Origin: Tardiphaga alba
Lineage (GTDB): Bacteria; Pseudomonadota; Alphaproteobacteria; Rhizobiales; Xanthobacteraceae
DNA length: 64,000 nucleotides
Assembly: GCF_018279705.1 (NCBI RefSeq)
Contig: NZ_CP036498.1
Coordinates: 2,869,001 to 2,933,000, forward strand
Direction: 5' to 3'
The translations under genes were made by a program, and so were the position numbers. Each line of letters begins with the position of its first letter. The first letter of the stretch is position 1. Under the pieces are notes generated by a model. The model saw only the letters and a program-made list of their open reading frames with translations. It did not search any database and was not told the DNA's origin. Below, one piece after another: positions 49,890 through 57,915 of this stretch.

Positions 49890-50942
49890 CTAGGGCTGTT
49901 CTGAGTCCCGGTGCAGTTGCTCCATGGGATCGACGGAATCGTCGGTCCCGCGGTGATCGAAGGCGTCCAGCCATTCCTGTAACGCTGGTGCTGTCTCACC
50001 GGCAGCCAGGAGCTGCCTGAGCGCAATACGCAAGGTTGCGCGACCGTGACGGCCGCCAAGGTCGGCTTCCGACGATGCCGGCGCATTGGCTGCAATCTTG
50101 CCAAGCACCTTGTGCTTCAAAGCGACCAGGTCAGGCACGCCGAATTGCGTGAGGAGAGCTTGAAACGCGTCATGACTGGTTGGCTCGAAGGCATGCGGTC
50201 GGCCGAGTTGATCGCGTTGCGGATGAGCGGGGTAGAAATGCGCGCAGGGCACCCAGCCGCCCGGCAGTGGTTCGGTGGCGGCGTGTGTGCGCCCGGCTGC
50301 GAGCAGCTTCGGGAGGATATGCGTATGCGGTCCGTCCGGGCTGCGTCCGGTGGGCGGCGGAATCGACTGGAACACTTCGAGCCGCCCCAGTCGGGTGAGA
50401 AACACCCGATGAGGATTGGCGGCCATCAGGATGGGAAGGGCAGCGCTGTCCGGCACAAACACCGCTGTGCCGACAGCACGCCGGAGCGCTGCCACGGTAT
50501 CGGCGCCCGTGATGCGTACGCAGACATCCACCTGCAGACAGCCGAGCCCGAGATCGAACAGCACGCCGTCGCGATCGGTCTTGCGCAAGGCATCGCCATC
50601 GGGGCCTATTTCGGTGAGGACGCGGCGCTCGTTCATCGCGCAACGGTCCTGCGGCAGGCAGAGCGCGACGCGCTGGCTCCAGCTGTCCCGCGTGAGCGAT
50701 TCCGATGCGATCAGTCTCTGATCATCGTGCGCGATCAACCGCACCCCGCCGCGTGGCGTCACGATGCTCGCGGTTGTGTCGTCGATGGCCGAAATTGCCG
50801 GCTCATCCGTGTCGCGCGTGAATTCGCCGATCGCGCCGAAGCTCCCCATGCTCCAGCCTGTCTCGCCATCGGCGAGATGCGCAGCGAGCAGGCGGGCCGG
50901 CATATCCTCCGCCACGACCGCATGTCCCGCTGCGCCGCTCAT
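49890..50942 (-). CDS. conserved hypothetical protein linked to btuB
   Basis: A 350-residue soluble protein with no signal peptide or membrane span. Notable segments are VALCLPQDRCAMNERRVLTE, LGCLQVDVCVRITG, a HILPKLLAAGRTHA stretch and PGGWVPCAHFYPAHP, giving several Cys and His that could bind metal or corrin. I do not recognise the family. Its ATG is one base after the btuB stop (TAA-C-ATG), so it is almost certainly co-translated with btuB. It is followed by a small membrane protein. A role in B12 handling is inferred from position only. Confidence 0.75.
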   Translation of the reverse strand: MSGAAGHAVVAEDMPARLLAAHLADGETGWSMGSFGAIGEFTRDTDEPAISAIDDTTASIVTPRGGVRLIAHDDQRLIASESLTRDSWSQRVALCLPQDRCAMNERRVLTEIGPDGDALRKTDRDGVLFDLGLGCLQVDVCVRITGADTVAALRRAVGTAVFVPDSAALPILMAANPHRVFLTRLGRLEVFQSIPPPTGRSPDGPHTHILPKLLAAGRTHAATEPLPGGWVPCAHFYPAHPQRDQLGRPHAFEPTSHDAFQALLTQFGVPDLVALKHKVLGKIAANAPASSEADLGGRHGRATLRIALRQLLAAGETAPALQEWLDAFDHRGTDDSVDPMEQLHRDSEQP

Positions 50943-50943
50943 G

Positions 50944-53004
50944 TTATTGCACGCCGTAGCTGGCGAGGCGGACGCCGCCGAACACGCCGAGACCGGGGGC
51001 AAGGAAGCCCGTCGGGTTCTGGTAGCGGACGTCGAACAGGTTATCGACGCGGGCGAACAGCTTGACCTGATCGTTCAACGCATAGTCCCCGCGCAGATTG
51101 ACCAGCGTGAAGCCGGGCGCATCCAGATTGACGAAGGTGCTGCGGTCGATGTCCCGCCAGGTGCCGAGATGCAGCACCGTCGCCGACAACGTCAATGCGT
51201 CGATCGGCAGCCAGGTCGCCGTGGCACTCCACTTCTCCTTCGGCCGCCGCAGCAATGTCGCACCAGTGAGCGCGTTCACCGCTCGCGTATAGGTGTAATC
51301 GGCGCGAATGCCGAAGCGCTCGGTGATACGCGCTGTCACAAAACTCTCGGTGCCTTCGGTCGTCGCGAGATCGACATTCACATAGGAAGTGAAGCTGGTG
51401 TTGGAATTGATCAGGTTGGTGATGTCATTGCGGAAATAGGTCGCGCCGAAGCGGACCTGATCGTTGAAGAAGGGCTGTTCGAAGCCGACATCATAACCGG
51501 TGCTTTCTTCGGGCTTGAGATTGGGATTGCCCGTCGAGAAAAGCGTCTTCTCTAACAGCTGGCTCAAGCTCGGCGCCTTGAAGCCGGTGCCATAGCTCGC
51601 TTTCAGCTTGGTCTCGGTCACCGGCACGATCACGGCGGGGGCCACGCGCCAGGTGGTGTGATTGCCGAACTGGTCATGAGAGTCTTCGCGCACATTGGCG
51701 ACCACGAAGATGCGATCGGCGAGCTGCGATTGCAGTTCGACGAAGCCGGCCTTGTTGCCGGTCTGTGCAACAAATTCCGCGCTGCTCAGCCGGTCCGTCT
51801 GCTGTTCCGCGCCGACGACGATGTTGTTGCCGCGTGTGATCTCCGCCACCGTGTGCCAGTCGAATTTCAGCCGGTCGCCGGTGCTGCTGCTCGGCGTTGC
51901 CGATGTGGGCGAACGGTCAAACCGGTTGTTGTTCGAATAGTTGACGCCGAAATAGCTGCGGATGCGACCATCCAGCGCCGTCCACACGGCTTCCTCGCGG
52001 GTGGCGAATTGCTGCACGGCGTGCGAGCTCTGGGTGGGATTGGGTGCGCTCGGGAAGTTGAAGTCGTCGCCGGTGAAATAGAGCAGCGCATCGGTGTAGC
52101 GCAGCACCGAATTGATGGTCAGGTTCTCGTTCAGATCGACGCCGACTTTGCTGGAAATGGTCTTGTTGTCGTAATTGTTGCCGATCGCCCGCTGACCAGG
52201 TGGCAGCGACTGCTGCGGCGTGACGGGGACATCGCCGGCATGAAGATGAGCGACACTGAAGGCGTAGTTCACATTGTCCTTCGAGCCGCTGAGACCGATA
52301 TTCTGGTTGAAGGTGTTGAACGAGCCGGCCTCGAATGTGCCGGAGACGCGGGCCGGGCCTTCGCCCTTGCGGGTGATGACGGAGATCACGCCGCCGATCG
52401 CATCGGAGCCATAGAGGCCACTTTGCGGGCCGCGCAGCACTTCGATTTGCTGAACATTCGCTGTCAGCAGGTTCGCATAGTCGAACGCGCCGTTCGGCGT
52501 CGAGGGATCGCCGACATCGATGCCGTCGATCAGCACCTTGGTGTGGTTGGAATTGGTGCCGCGCATGAACACCGAGGTCTGGCCGCCGGGGCCGCCGGTC
52601 TGCACCACATTGAGGCCCGGAATGGTGGCGAGCACATCGGGCACCGCGCGATATTGCTGGGTCTCGATGTCCTTCTGCGTGACGACGCTGACCGAGCTTG
52701 CGACGCGATCGACGGAGGTCGCGATGCCGGTCGGGCTGATCACCACGGGCGGGAAGGGGTTTGGTGCGGCCGTGACGGTCTCCGCAGGGGGCGCAGGCCG
52801 GCGGGCGGCGCGCCGGGTGCGGGTCTGCGCCGGCTGCGCCGTTGCGGCATTCGGCCGGGGCGTGACGATCTCGACGGGAGGCAGAAGGTTCGGCGAGGCG
52901 ATTTGCTGGGCCTGCGCGGCGCCAGCACCGAGCGACAGCGCAAGGATGCAGGAGCTGAGCAGGAAGCGCCCGTGAGTGGGCGATGGACGGAAGGCGGACG
53001 ACAT
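50944..53004 (-). CDS. btuB: TonB-dependent vitamin B12 receptor BtuB
   Basis: A 686-residue outer-membrane receptor. A signal peptide (to about residue 32, ending AQA) and a Pro/Arg-rich segment precede a TonB-box-like PVVISPTGI. The plug domain follows (VPDVLATIPGLNVVQTGGPG, FMRGTNSNHTKVLIDGIDVG, EVLRGPQSGLYGSDAIGGVI), then a beta-barrel with QLLEKTLFSTGNPNLKPEES. The last residues are ASYGVQ, lacking the usual terminal aromatic. It lies downstream of a cobalamin riboswitch, which supports B12 as its ligand, and leads a three-gene operon. Confidence 0.92.
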   Translation of the reverse strand: MSSAFRPSPTHGRFLLSSCILALSLGAGAAQAQQIASPNLLPPVEIVTPRPNAATAQPAQTRTRRAARRPAPPAETVTAAPNPFPPVVISPTGIATSVDRVASSVSVVTQKDIETQQYRAVPDVLATIPGLNVVQTGGPGGQTSVFMRGTNSNHTKVLIDGIDVGDPSTPNGAFDYANLLTANVQQIEVLRGPQSGLYGSDAIGGVISVITRKGEGPARVSGTFEAGSFNTFNQNIGLSGSKDNVNYAFSVAHLHAGDVPVTPQQSLPPGQRAIGNNYDNKTISSKVGVDLNENLTINSVLRYTDALLYFTGDDFNFPSAPNPTQSSHAVQQFATREEAVWTALDGRIRSYFGVNYSNNNRFDRSPTSATPSSSTGDRLKFDWHTVAEITRGNNIVVGAEQQTDRLSSAEFVAQTGNKAGFVELQSQLADRIFVVANVREDSHDQFGNHTTWRVAPAVIVPVTETKLKASYGTGFKAPSLSQLLEKTLFSTGNPNLKPEESTGYDVGFEQPFFNDQVRFGATYFRNDITNLINSNTSFTSYVNVDLATTEGTESFVTARITERFGIRADYTYTRAVNALTGATLLRRPKEKWSATATWLPIDALTLSATVLHLGTWRDIDRSTFVNLDAPGFTLVNLRGDYALNDQVKLFARVDNLFDVRYQNPTGFLAPGLGVFGGVRLASYGVQ

Positions 53005-53130
53005 GAGTGAAACCTCGGTGGTGACGTCAGTGGCACGTCACAGCGAACGAGGTTCACGTGAGACTCTGGGAGTCTCCGATGAACATATGTCTGTACTCCC
53101 CGACCGACATCTTCGCGTGTGACCACGATT

Positions 53131-53309
53131 GACGGCAGGTCTCCTGGCTCGCGGGTCGTCGCCTCCGCATCGCCTTCCCGGGACCGAGTTTCCCAGTGGC
53201 ATCTGATGAGAGGCTTTCCGCTTACAGTTGCGGGGGCAGCTATGGCATTGAGGCCCGTCGCAACGCGCCTCGCACCACATTCCCTTTTAATCCCTTGCGG
53301 GGGACCGTC
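53131..53309 (-). promoter_or_regulatory. cobalamin (adenosylcobalamin) riboswitch
   Basis: Read on the minus strand, the leader contains all hallmark pieces in order: GACGG at the 5' end pairing with CCGTC at the 3' end (P1), GGAATGTGGTGCGAG, AATGCCATAGCTGCCCCCGC then AACTGTAAGCGG, CATCAGATGCCACTGGG with the B12 box GCCACTG, CCGGGAAGGCGATG and AGCCAGGAGACCTGCCG. It precedes btuB by about 125 bases, a stretch that also contains inverted repeats (GTGACGT/ACGTCAC) suited to switching. It should turn the operon off when cobalamin is plentiful. Confidence 0.95.
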
Positions 53310-53316
53310 GGCTGCA

Positions 53317-53345
53317 CGTTAAGGATGATGGTAGCGGGGTGTCAA
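53317..53345 (-). promoter_or_regulatory. promoter of the riboswitch-btuB operon
   Basis: On the minus strand TTGACA (53345-53340) is followed after 17 bases by TTAACG (53322-53317), placing a transcription start very close to the 5' end of the riboswitch. The -35 is a perfect consensus; the -10 is weak. Confidence 0.55.
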
Positions 53346-53422
53346 GAGAAGCAGAGCGATGCCGGACGGCATCCCTGTTGATCGTGTTTGCCTCGCAACA
53401 CGCGCTGTCCGCTTTCGCCACA

Positions 53423-54097
53423 TTATGTGAAGCCGACGAACCGCGTCGCTTCCGCCACCGATTTGCGCTCGGACACCACGGCATTGGCAGGGAATGTGTC
53501 ATCGGGCCAGCCGAGCGCGATGCTCTTCATGATGATCTGGTCGTCGGCGATCCCCGCATGCTCGCGCACCACCGGCGACTGCATGATGCCCTGGCTGTTG
53601 ATGACGGCGCCGAGCCCGCGCGACCAGGCGGCATTGACGAGGGCGGTGGCCACGGCGCCGCAATCGAACGGCGTATCGTCGCTGCCGTCCAGCACGCGGT
53701 CATAAGTCACGATGATGCAAACCGGCGCATCGAACTGGCGGAAGCCGCGCAGCACCCAGTCCTGCCGCATCTCCTTGTCGTCGCGCGCGATCCCCATCGC
53801 TGCGAACAGCTGCTTGGCAACACCGACCTGACGGTCGCGATGCGCGCCTGCAAATGGCTGCCCGGTGCGGAATTCGCGCGACTGCGGAATGCCGGCGACC
53901 ATGCGCTCGGTATTGCCGGCGCGGATCTTGTTCAGGGGCTCGCCGGTGATGACGTAGAAATTCCATGGCTGCGTATTCATCGACGACGGCGCGCGCATCG
54001 CCAGATTGATGATTTCCTCGATCAGCTTCTGCGGCACCGGATCAGGCTTGTAACCGCGGATGCTCCGGCGGCCGAGAATGACGTCATCGAACTGCAT
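53423..54097 (-). CDS. nitroreductase family flavoprotein
   Basis: A 224-residue FMN-dependent oxidoreductase of the NfsB/PnbA type. FMN-binding features are ILGRRSIRGYKPDPVP near the N-terminus, RAPSSMNTQPWNFYVITG, and the C-terminal GWPDDTFPANAV. It would reduce nitroaromatics or quinone-like compounds. The ATG at 54097 is preceded by GGGGAG. It lies just upstream of the cobalamin riboswitch on the same strand, but the ordinary nitroreductase motifs give no reason to call it BluB. It is divergent from the nitronate monooxygenase-like gene. Confidence 0.87.
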   Translation of the reverse strand: MQFDDVILGRRSIRGYKPDPVPQKLIEEIINLAMRAPSSMNTQPWNFYVITGEPLNKIRAGNTERMVAGIPQSREFRTGQPFAGAHRDRQVGVAKQLFAAMGIARDDKEMRQDWVLRGFRQFDAPVCIIVTYDRVLDGSDDTPFDCGAVATALVNAAWSRGLGAVINSQGIMQSPVVREHAGIADDQIIMKSIALGWPDDTFPANAVVSERKSVAEATRFVGFT

Positions 54098-54324
54098 GGG
54101 CGTGAAAGCTCCCCGAAAGGCGTTTTTGATTGGCGGGGATATTCGTGGCTTTCGCGGGCGCGTGCAAGATTGACATCGCAGCGCGGGTGCCATTCCGCGA
54201 CGTGGACATTCGCTGTGGGGCGAATTTCGCTTCGCTCATGCGCCGCGCGTATTAGGATGCGGTCACGGCTGCGCCGCGCGCGTCGATCGCAATGACAAGA
54301 TCAACAAGAAAGTCGGAAGTGCTG

Positions 54325-55320
54325 ATGTCAGAGAAATTCAACCAGCTTCGTGCCCGCCTGCGGCTGCCCGTGATGGTGGCGCCGATGCTCCGCATCTCCG
54401 TGCCGGCGCTGGTGGCGGCGAGCTGCAGCAGCGGCGTGATCGGTTCGTTTCCCACCGTCAACGCGCGCACACCGGATCAACTCGATCGCTGGCTCCACGA
54501 GATCAAGGACGGCATCGCCGCGGCCGGCCGCTACGACGCGCCATACTGCGCCAACATCCTCGCACGCTCGGACCCGGACAAGCTGCAGGAGGATCTGAAA
54601 ATCCTGACCATGCACAAGGTCGAGATCGTGCTGGTCAGCACCGGCGCGCCGGAAAAATATGTACGGCCGCTGCAGGAGATCGGCTGTTTCGTGATCGCCG
54701 ATGTCGCATCGGTGCGCCATGCGGAGAAGGCGCTGAAGCAGGGCGTGGATGGCCTGGCCTTGCTGACGGCAGGTGCGGGCGGGCAGACCGGCTGGGCCAA
54801 CGGGCTGGCCTTCGTCCGCGCCATTCGTGCGTTCTATGACGGGCCGCTGTTCCTGGCGGGCGGCGTCTCCGACGGGCAGGCGCTGTGGGCCGCGCAAACT
54901 CTTGGCTGCGATCTCGGCCTGATGGGCACGCGCTTTATCGGCGCAGAAGAGTGCGCGTCATCCGACGGCTACAAGGCGATGCTGGTCAATAGCGGCATCG
55001 ACGATGTGGCGCTGACGCGTGGCATCAGCGGTATCGACGCCAATTTCCTGCGGCCCTCCATCATCGCCTGCGGTCTCGATCCGCAGGAGCTTGCCGCGCC
55101 GGTCTCGCCCGAACGGGCGCGCGAAATGTTCAGCAGCTATGCCGGCGACATGCGTGGCCCCAAGCGCTGGGTCGACCTGTGGAGCGCCGGGCACACCGTC
55201 TCGGGCGTCACTGCCGTGCAAAGCGTGGCGGAGGTGGTGGAGCAACTCGCCGGCGAATATGCCGACGCCCAGCGCGCCACCCGCACGCTGCTGGCGCAGA
55301 GCGAAGCCGCGACCGCATGA
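54325..55320 (+). CDS. nitronate monooxygenase-like flavoenzyme
   Basis: A 331-residue TIM-barrel FMN protein of the 2-nitropropane dioxygenase/NMO family. LPVMVAPMLRISVPALVAAS opens the barrel; LAGGVSDGQALWAAQTLGCD and LGLMGTRFIGAEEC hold the FMN phosphate site. The usual AGGH active-site histidine is replaced: here the segment is TAGAGGQTGWANG, with Gln, so nitronate oxidation may be lost or altered. GGAAG precedes the ATG at 54325. It is divergent from a nitroreductase and is followed by an NTF2-like gene 102 bases later. Confidence 0.85.
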   Translation: MSEKFNQLRARLRLPVMVAPMLRISVPALVAASCSSGVIGSFPTVNARTPDQLDRWLHEIKDGIAAAGRYDAPYCANILARSDPDKLQEDLKILTMHKVEIVLVSTGAPEKYVRPLQEIGCFVIADVASVRHAEKALKQGVDGLALLTAGAGGQTGWANGLAFVRAIRAFYDGPLFLAGGVSDGQALWAAQTLGCDLGLMGTRFIGAEECASSDGYKAMLVNSGIDDVALTRGISGIDANFLRPSIIACGLDPQELAAPVSPERAREMFSSYAGDMRGPKRWVDLWSAGHTVSGVTAVQSVAEVVEQLAGEYADAQRATRTLLAQSEAATA

Positions 55321-55422
55321 GGTGACGGCGGCGTTGGGGCGGGCGTCGTAGCTTGACGCCCACGTCAGGATTTGCGGCAATCGCCGCAAGGCCAATCAGG
55401 CCATCGCCAACGGGAGGACCAG

Positions 55423-55797
55423 ATGCCGGACACCATGAGCCTCGAGCGCGCCACCGAATTCGGAGCAGCCTGGAACAGCGGCGATCCCGACCTGATCGCC
55501 AGCTTCTTCGCCGAGGACGGCGTCTATCACGCCTCCGTCGGCCCCGATCATCTCGGCCGCACGTTTCGCGGCAAGGACGAGATCCGCACAGGCGCCGCCG
55601 TCTTTTTCGCGCGTTTTCCGAACGGGAAGTTCGAAAACCTGAAAGTGGAAGTCGCTGGCGACATGGGGTCGTTCGAATGGGATTTCGTGACGACGGACGC
55701 TGATGGCAAGGAGGTCCGCACCGCCGGCTGCGACCTGCTGCGCTTCCGCGGCAGCGAGGTCATCCTCAAGAATGCGTTCCGCAAGGTGCCGGGCTGA
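55423..55797 (+). CDS. NTF2-like/SnoaL-type small domain protein
   Basis: A 124-residue protein of the NTF2-like alpha+beta cone fold: AAWNSGDPDLIASFFAEDGV then YHASVGPDHLGRTFRGKDEI, and a C-terminal pair of strands with FRGSEVILKNAFRKV. Members are small-molecule binders, isomerases or cyclases; the ligand here is unknown. GGGAGG precedes the ATG at 55423. The next gene begins four bases after its stop, so the two are co-transcribed. Confidence 0.82.
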   Translation: MPDTMSLERATEFGAAWNSGDPDLIASFFAEDGVYHASVGPDHLGRTFRGKDEIRTGAAVFFARFPNGKFENLKVEVAGDMGSFEWDFVTTDADGKEVRTAGCDLLRFRGSEVILKNAFRKVPG

Positions 55798-55801
55798 GCC
55801 G

Positions 55802-56203
55802 ATGAGCGTCGAATATCTGAACATCACGGGGCTTGAAGCGCTGGATCCGCAGAGCCCCGTGGTGATGGTCAATCTGATGCGGTTTCATCCGCGCGCGCTG
55901 GATGGCGACGGCAGCGGCTGGGACGCCTATCTGCGCTACAGCGCGCTCACCGTGCCGATGATCAAGGCGCGCGGCGGCACGTTGCTCTGGACCGGCGACG
56001 CCAAAGCCGTCGCGCTCGGCGTGCCCGATGCCCACCGCTGGGACTATCTGGCGCTGGTGTATTATCCCAGCGTGGCTGCGTTTCTGGAGATGATGACATC
56101 TGCGGATTACGAGACCCGCTGCGATCCGCACCGCCGCAATGGCTGCGCAGACCACCTGATCATCGCGACCAATGAGGCCTATAGCAAATTCAAGCCGGGG
56201 TGA
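55802..56203 (+). CDS. DUF1330-like ferredoxin-fold protein
   Basis: A 133-residue dimeric alpha/beta-barrel-type protein: SPVVMVNLMRFHPRALDGDG at the start, a LRYSALTVPMIKARGGTLLW segment, and DYLALVYYPSVAAFLEMMTS, the usual DUF1330 layout. Function is unknown. It starts four bases after the NTF2-like gene and may act with it and with the NMO-like enzyme in the metabolism of the same compound. Confidence 0.78.
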   Translation: MSVEYLNITGLEALDPQSPVVMVNLMRFHPRALDGDGSGWDAYLRYSALTVPMIKARGGTLLWTGDAKAVALGVPDAHRWDYLALVYYPSVAAFLEMMTSADYETRCDPHRRNGCADHLIIATNEAYSKFKPG

Positions 56204-56212
56204 TGGCGGGCC

Positions 56213-56386
56213 TCATCCCTCTGCGGGGCGGATGCCGAGCTTGGTAAGGCGCGTGCGGACGGCGAGGGGCGTTCGCTTCATGCGCAACGCGATCTCGTTG
56301 AGGCTGCGGCCATTGGCTAGTTGCAGCTTGAGGTCTTCGTCCTGCTGCGCGGTCCAGACATTGTCGGCGGGGTCGTGAATTTTCAT
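56213..56386 (-). CDS. 57-residue HTH/SANT-like protein
   Basis: A tiny basic protein whose sequence (NVWTAQQDEDLKLQLANGRS then LNEIALRMKRTPLAVRTRLT) matches a single Myb/SANT-like or GcrA-like helix-turn-helix. It is likely a DNA-binding regulator. The ATG at 56386 has GGAAAG upstream. An open frame extending to 56872 on the same strand is Arg-rich and not believable. Confidence 0.68.
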   Translation of the reverse strand: MKIHDPADNVWTAQQDEDLKLQLANGRSLNEIALRMKRTPLAVRTRLTKLGIRPAEG

Positions 56387-56469
56387 GGGGCGCTTTCCAA
56401 ATGTGGGCTGACGGCGATCCGGCGTGTGGTGGAAATGTCGTCGCTGAACAGGTATGAACGTCGCACGAT

Positions 56470-56688
56470 TTGCCCCGCATCCTAGTCCCAAAGCAAAGGT
56501 ATCACCATGGCTTCCGCCCCGATCATGCCCTGAAAGACGCCGGCAACGACAGCAACGCTGGCGCGATCGTCGCAGGCGTGATTGCGCTGCTCTTCCTCGG
56601 CTTCGTCGTTCATGCCGCCACGCTCGCGCCCCCGGCCGACGCAGGCAAGGCGCCCGTGGCTGCCGGCGCGCCGAAAGCGGCCCACTAG
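56470..56688 (+). CDS. possible small membrane protein; otherwise no gene in this gap
   Basis: Within the 407-base gap 56387-56793 a 72-codon frame reads a hydrophobic stretch (GAIVAGVIALLFLGFVVHAA) followed by a Pro/Ala/Lys-rich tail. It could be a single-span protein, but the first codon is TTG without a clear ribosome binding site and the first 25 residues look unnatural. Low support. Confidence 0.28.
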   Translation: MPRILVPKQRYHHGFRPDHALKDAGNDSNAGAIVAGVIALLFLGFVVHAATLAPPADAGKAPVAAGAPKAAH

Positions 56689-56793
56689 TCCGCTCATTAC
56701 AGGTTGCCTCGCATCCGACACGAATTCGCCTCAGGCGCGGAACCAATGGGCCATCTGGGCCATTTTCGTTCCGTTGGGACTGAGGAGGATGGA

Positions 56794-57021
56794 ATGCGAG
56801 GACCTGTACAATGCCCGGATTGCGGCGAGGCGCGCGCCTTCGCTGGCTATCTGACGGACGGTGGAAATCCAAGCGAGGAAGCGCGGCTCTTCATCTGCCG
56901 GGAATGCAATGTCACCGAGAAGGTGGCGATCGATGACGAGGGATCGTTTATCTATGAGCGGCTGGACGCCATGATCCCGGCGATGACCATCCGATCCGAC
57001 GCGATTGCGGGGCCCGCCTAG
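56794..57021 (+). CDS. small zinc-ribbon protein
   Basis: A 75-residue protein with two CxxC knuckles, VQCPDCGEA near the N-terminus and FICRECNVTE about 27 residues later, forming a rubredoxin-like zinc ribbon. The remainder is acidic and soluble. GAGGAGGATGGA lies directly before the ATG at 56794, a strong ribosome binding site. Function is unknown; small zinc ribbons often bind nucleic acid or protein partners. Confidence 0.72.
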   Translation: MRGPVQCPDCGEARAFAGYLTDGGNPSEEARLFICRECNVTEKVAIDDEGSFIYERLDAMIPAMTIRSDAIAGPA

Positions 57022-57036
57022 TGCGGGCTTTTCTTT
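57012..57036 (+). terminator. rho-independent terminator of the zinc-ribbon gene
   Basis: GCCCGC and GCGGGC form a stem around the stop codon (loop CTAGT), followed by TTTTCTTTT. The hairpin includes the end of the coding sequence. Confidence 0.75.
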
Positions 57037-57168
57037 TGCGGGTGATCAACGGGCCGAGACACGCTGACGTGACGCGCGTTTCGGCCTGATCGACGCCAGT
57101 GCGAAGGGGATTTGGGAACTGTTCGCCGCATTCGACCTTCTCCTTCTGTAGAGAGAAGGATTTGAGAC

Positions 57169-57414
57169 ATGCGAAAATTCATCATTGCGTCAGCGATCGT
57201 CCTGCTGAGCTCGGCGTCGGCTTACGCGGCGCCTGACTATCCCTGGTGCCAGCGCACCAAGATGACCGGCGGTTCGCCCGATTGTTCGTTCACATCGTTG
57301 AACCAATGCCAGGCCTCGATCAGCGGCGTCGGCGGCGATTGCGTGCGCAATCCGTGGATGGCTTATGGCTCCTGGCAGGACGAGCAATATCCGAACCCGC
57401 GGCGGGTCCGGTAG
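57169..57414 (+). CDS. DUF3551 family small secreted protein
   Basis: An 81-residue protein with a signal peptide (residues 1-20, ending AYA) and the DUF3551 pattern: DYPWCQRTKMTGGSPDCSF, LNQCQASISGVGGDCVRNP, with four cysteines. The family is abundant in Bradyrhizobium relatives and has no known function. The ATG at 57169 follows an AGAGAGAAGGA stretch. Confidence 0.85.
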   Translation: MRKFIIASAIVLLSSASAYAAPDYPWCQRTKMTGGSPDCSFTSLNQCQASISGVGGDCVRNPWMAYGSWQDEQYPNPRRVR

Positions 57415-57472
57415 CGATCGACTGAGGGGACGGCTGCTGATTTACAGTCAGCTCCCTTCAAAGAGCGGAGCC

Positions 57473-57576
57473 GTAGGATGGGTAGAGCGCAGCGAAACCC
57501 ATCATTCCGTCATTGCTGCAATCTCTGCCGATGGGTTTCGCTCCGGCGCGATGCGCCTCCGCTCTACCCATCCTAC
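57473..57576. repeat. dispersed palindromic repeat, GTAGGATGGGTAGAGC type
   Basis: GTAGGATGGGTAGAGC at 57473-57488 and GCTCTACCCATCCTAC at 57561-57576 are perfect 16-base inverted ends, with CGAAACCCATC and GATGGGTTTCG arms inside. This is another standard intergenic element of this bacterial group. It lies between convergent genes. Confidence 0.9.
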
Positions 57577-57584
57577 GATCGGAG

Positions 57585-57833
57585 CTACGCCGCGCTCTCG
57601 GAATGTTGTGTGACATCGCCTCGTCCGGCAATCAGGCCGGCAACGGAAATATCCTCGTCGAGTGCTTCCCAATTTAGACCGAGGCGGCTGATCTCGACCT
57701 GATCGCGCTGCTCTGGCGTTGCGCGGAGTAGGCGCGGAAACCAGGCGAGTGGCACGCCGAGCGTTCGCCCGTCGGTCAGTTCGATCCACATGGTGACATC
57801 ATCGAAACGGACGCTGGTTGCCGAAATGGTCAT
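57585..57833 (-). CDS. DUF2442 family protein
   Basis: An 82-residue protein of the DUF2442 family: VRFDDVTMWIELTDGRTLGV then PLAWFPRLLRATPEQRDQVE, and WEALDEDISVAGLIAGRG. Family members often sit beside DUF4160 genes and resemble toxin-antitoxin-like pairs, but no DUF4160 partner is present here. The next gene upstream on the same strand is a DUF4062 gene, 82 bases away. Confidence 0.85.
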   Translation of the reverse strand: MTISATSVRFDDVTMWIELTDGRTLGVPLAWFPRLLRATPEQRDQVEISRLGLNWEALDEDISVAGLIAGRGDVTQHSESAA

Positions 57834-57915
57834 GCCAAGCCTTCAGGATCAAAGGCGCGTTTTTGAGTTGTGACACTTGCGGGCGTATGAGCATAGCGAA
57901 ATGCGAGAAGTCTCG

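Noticed and set aside
53423..54097. Nitroreductase as BluB (5,6-dimethylbenzimidazole synthase) because of the adjacent cobalamin riboswitch
   Set aside because: The motifs (GRRSIRGYKPDPVP, NTQPWNFYV) are those of ordinary NfsB/PnbA-type nitroreductases, and the gene is upstream of the riboswitch rather than controlled by it.
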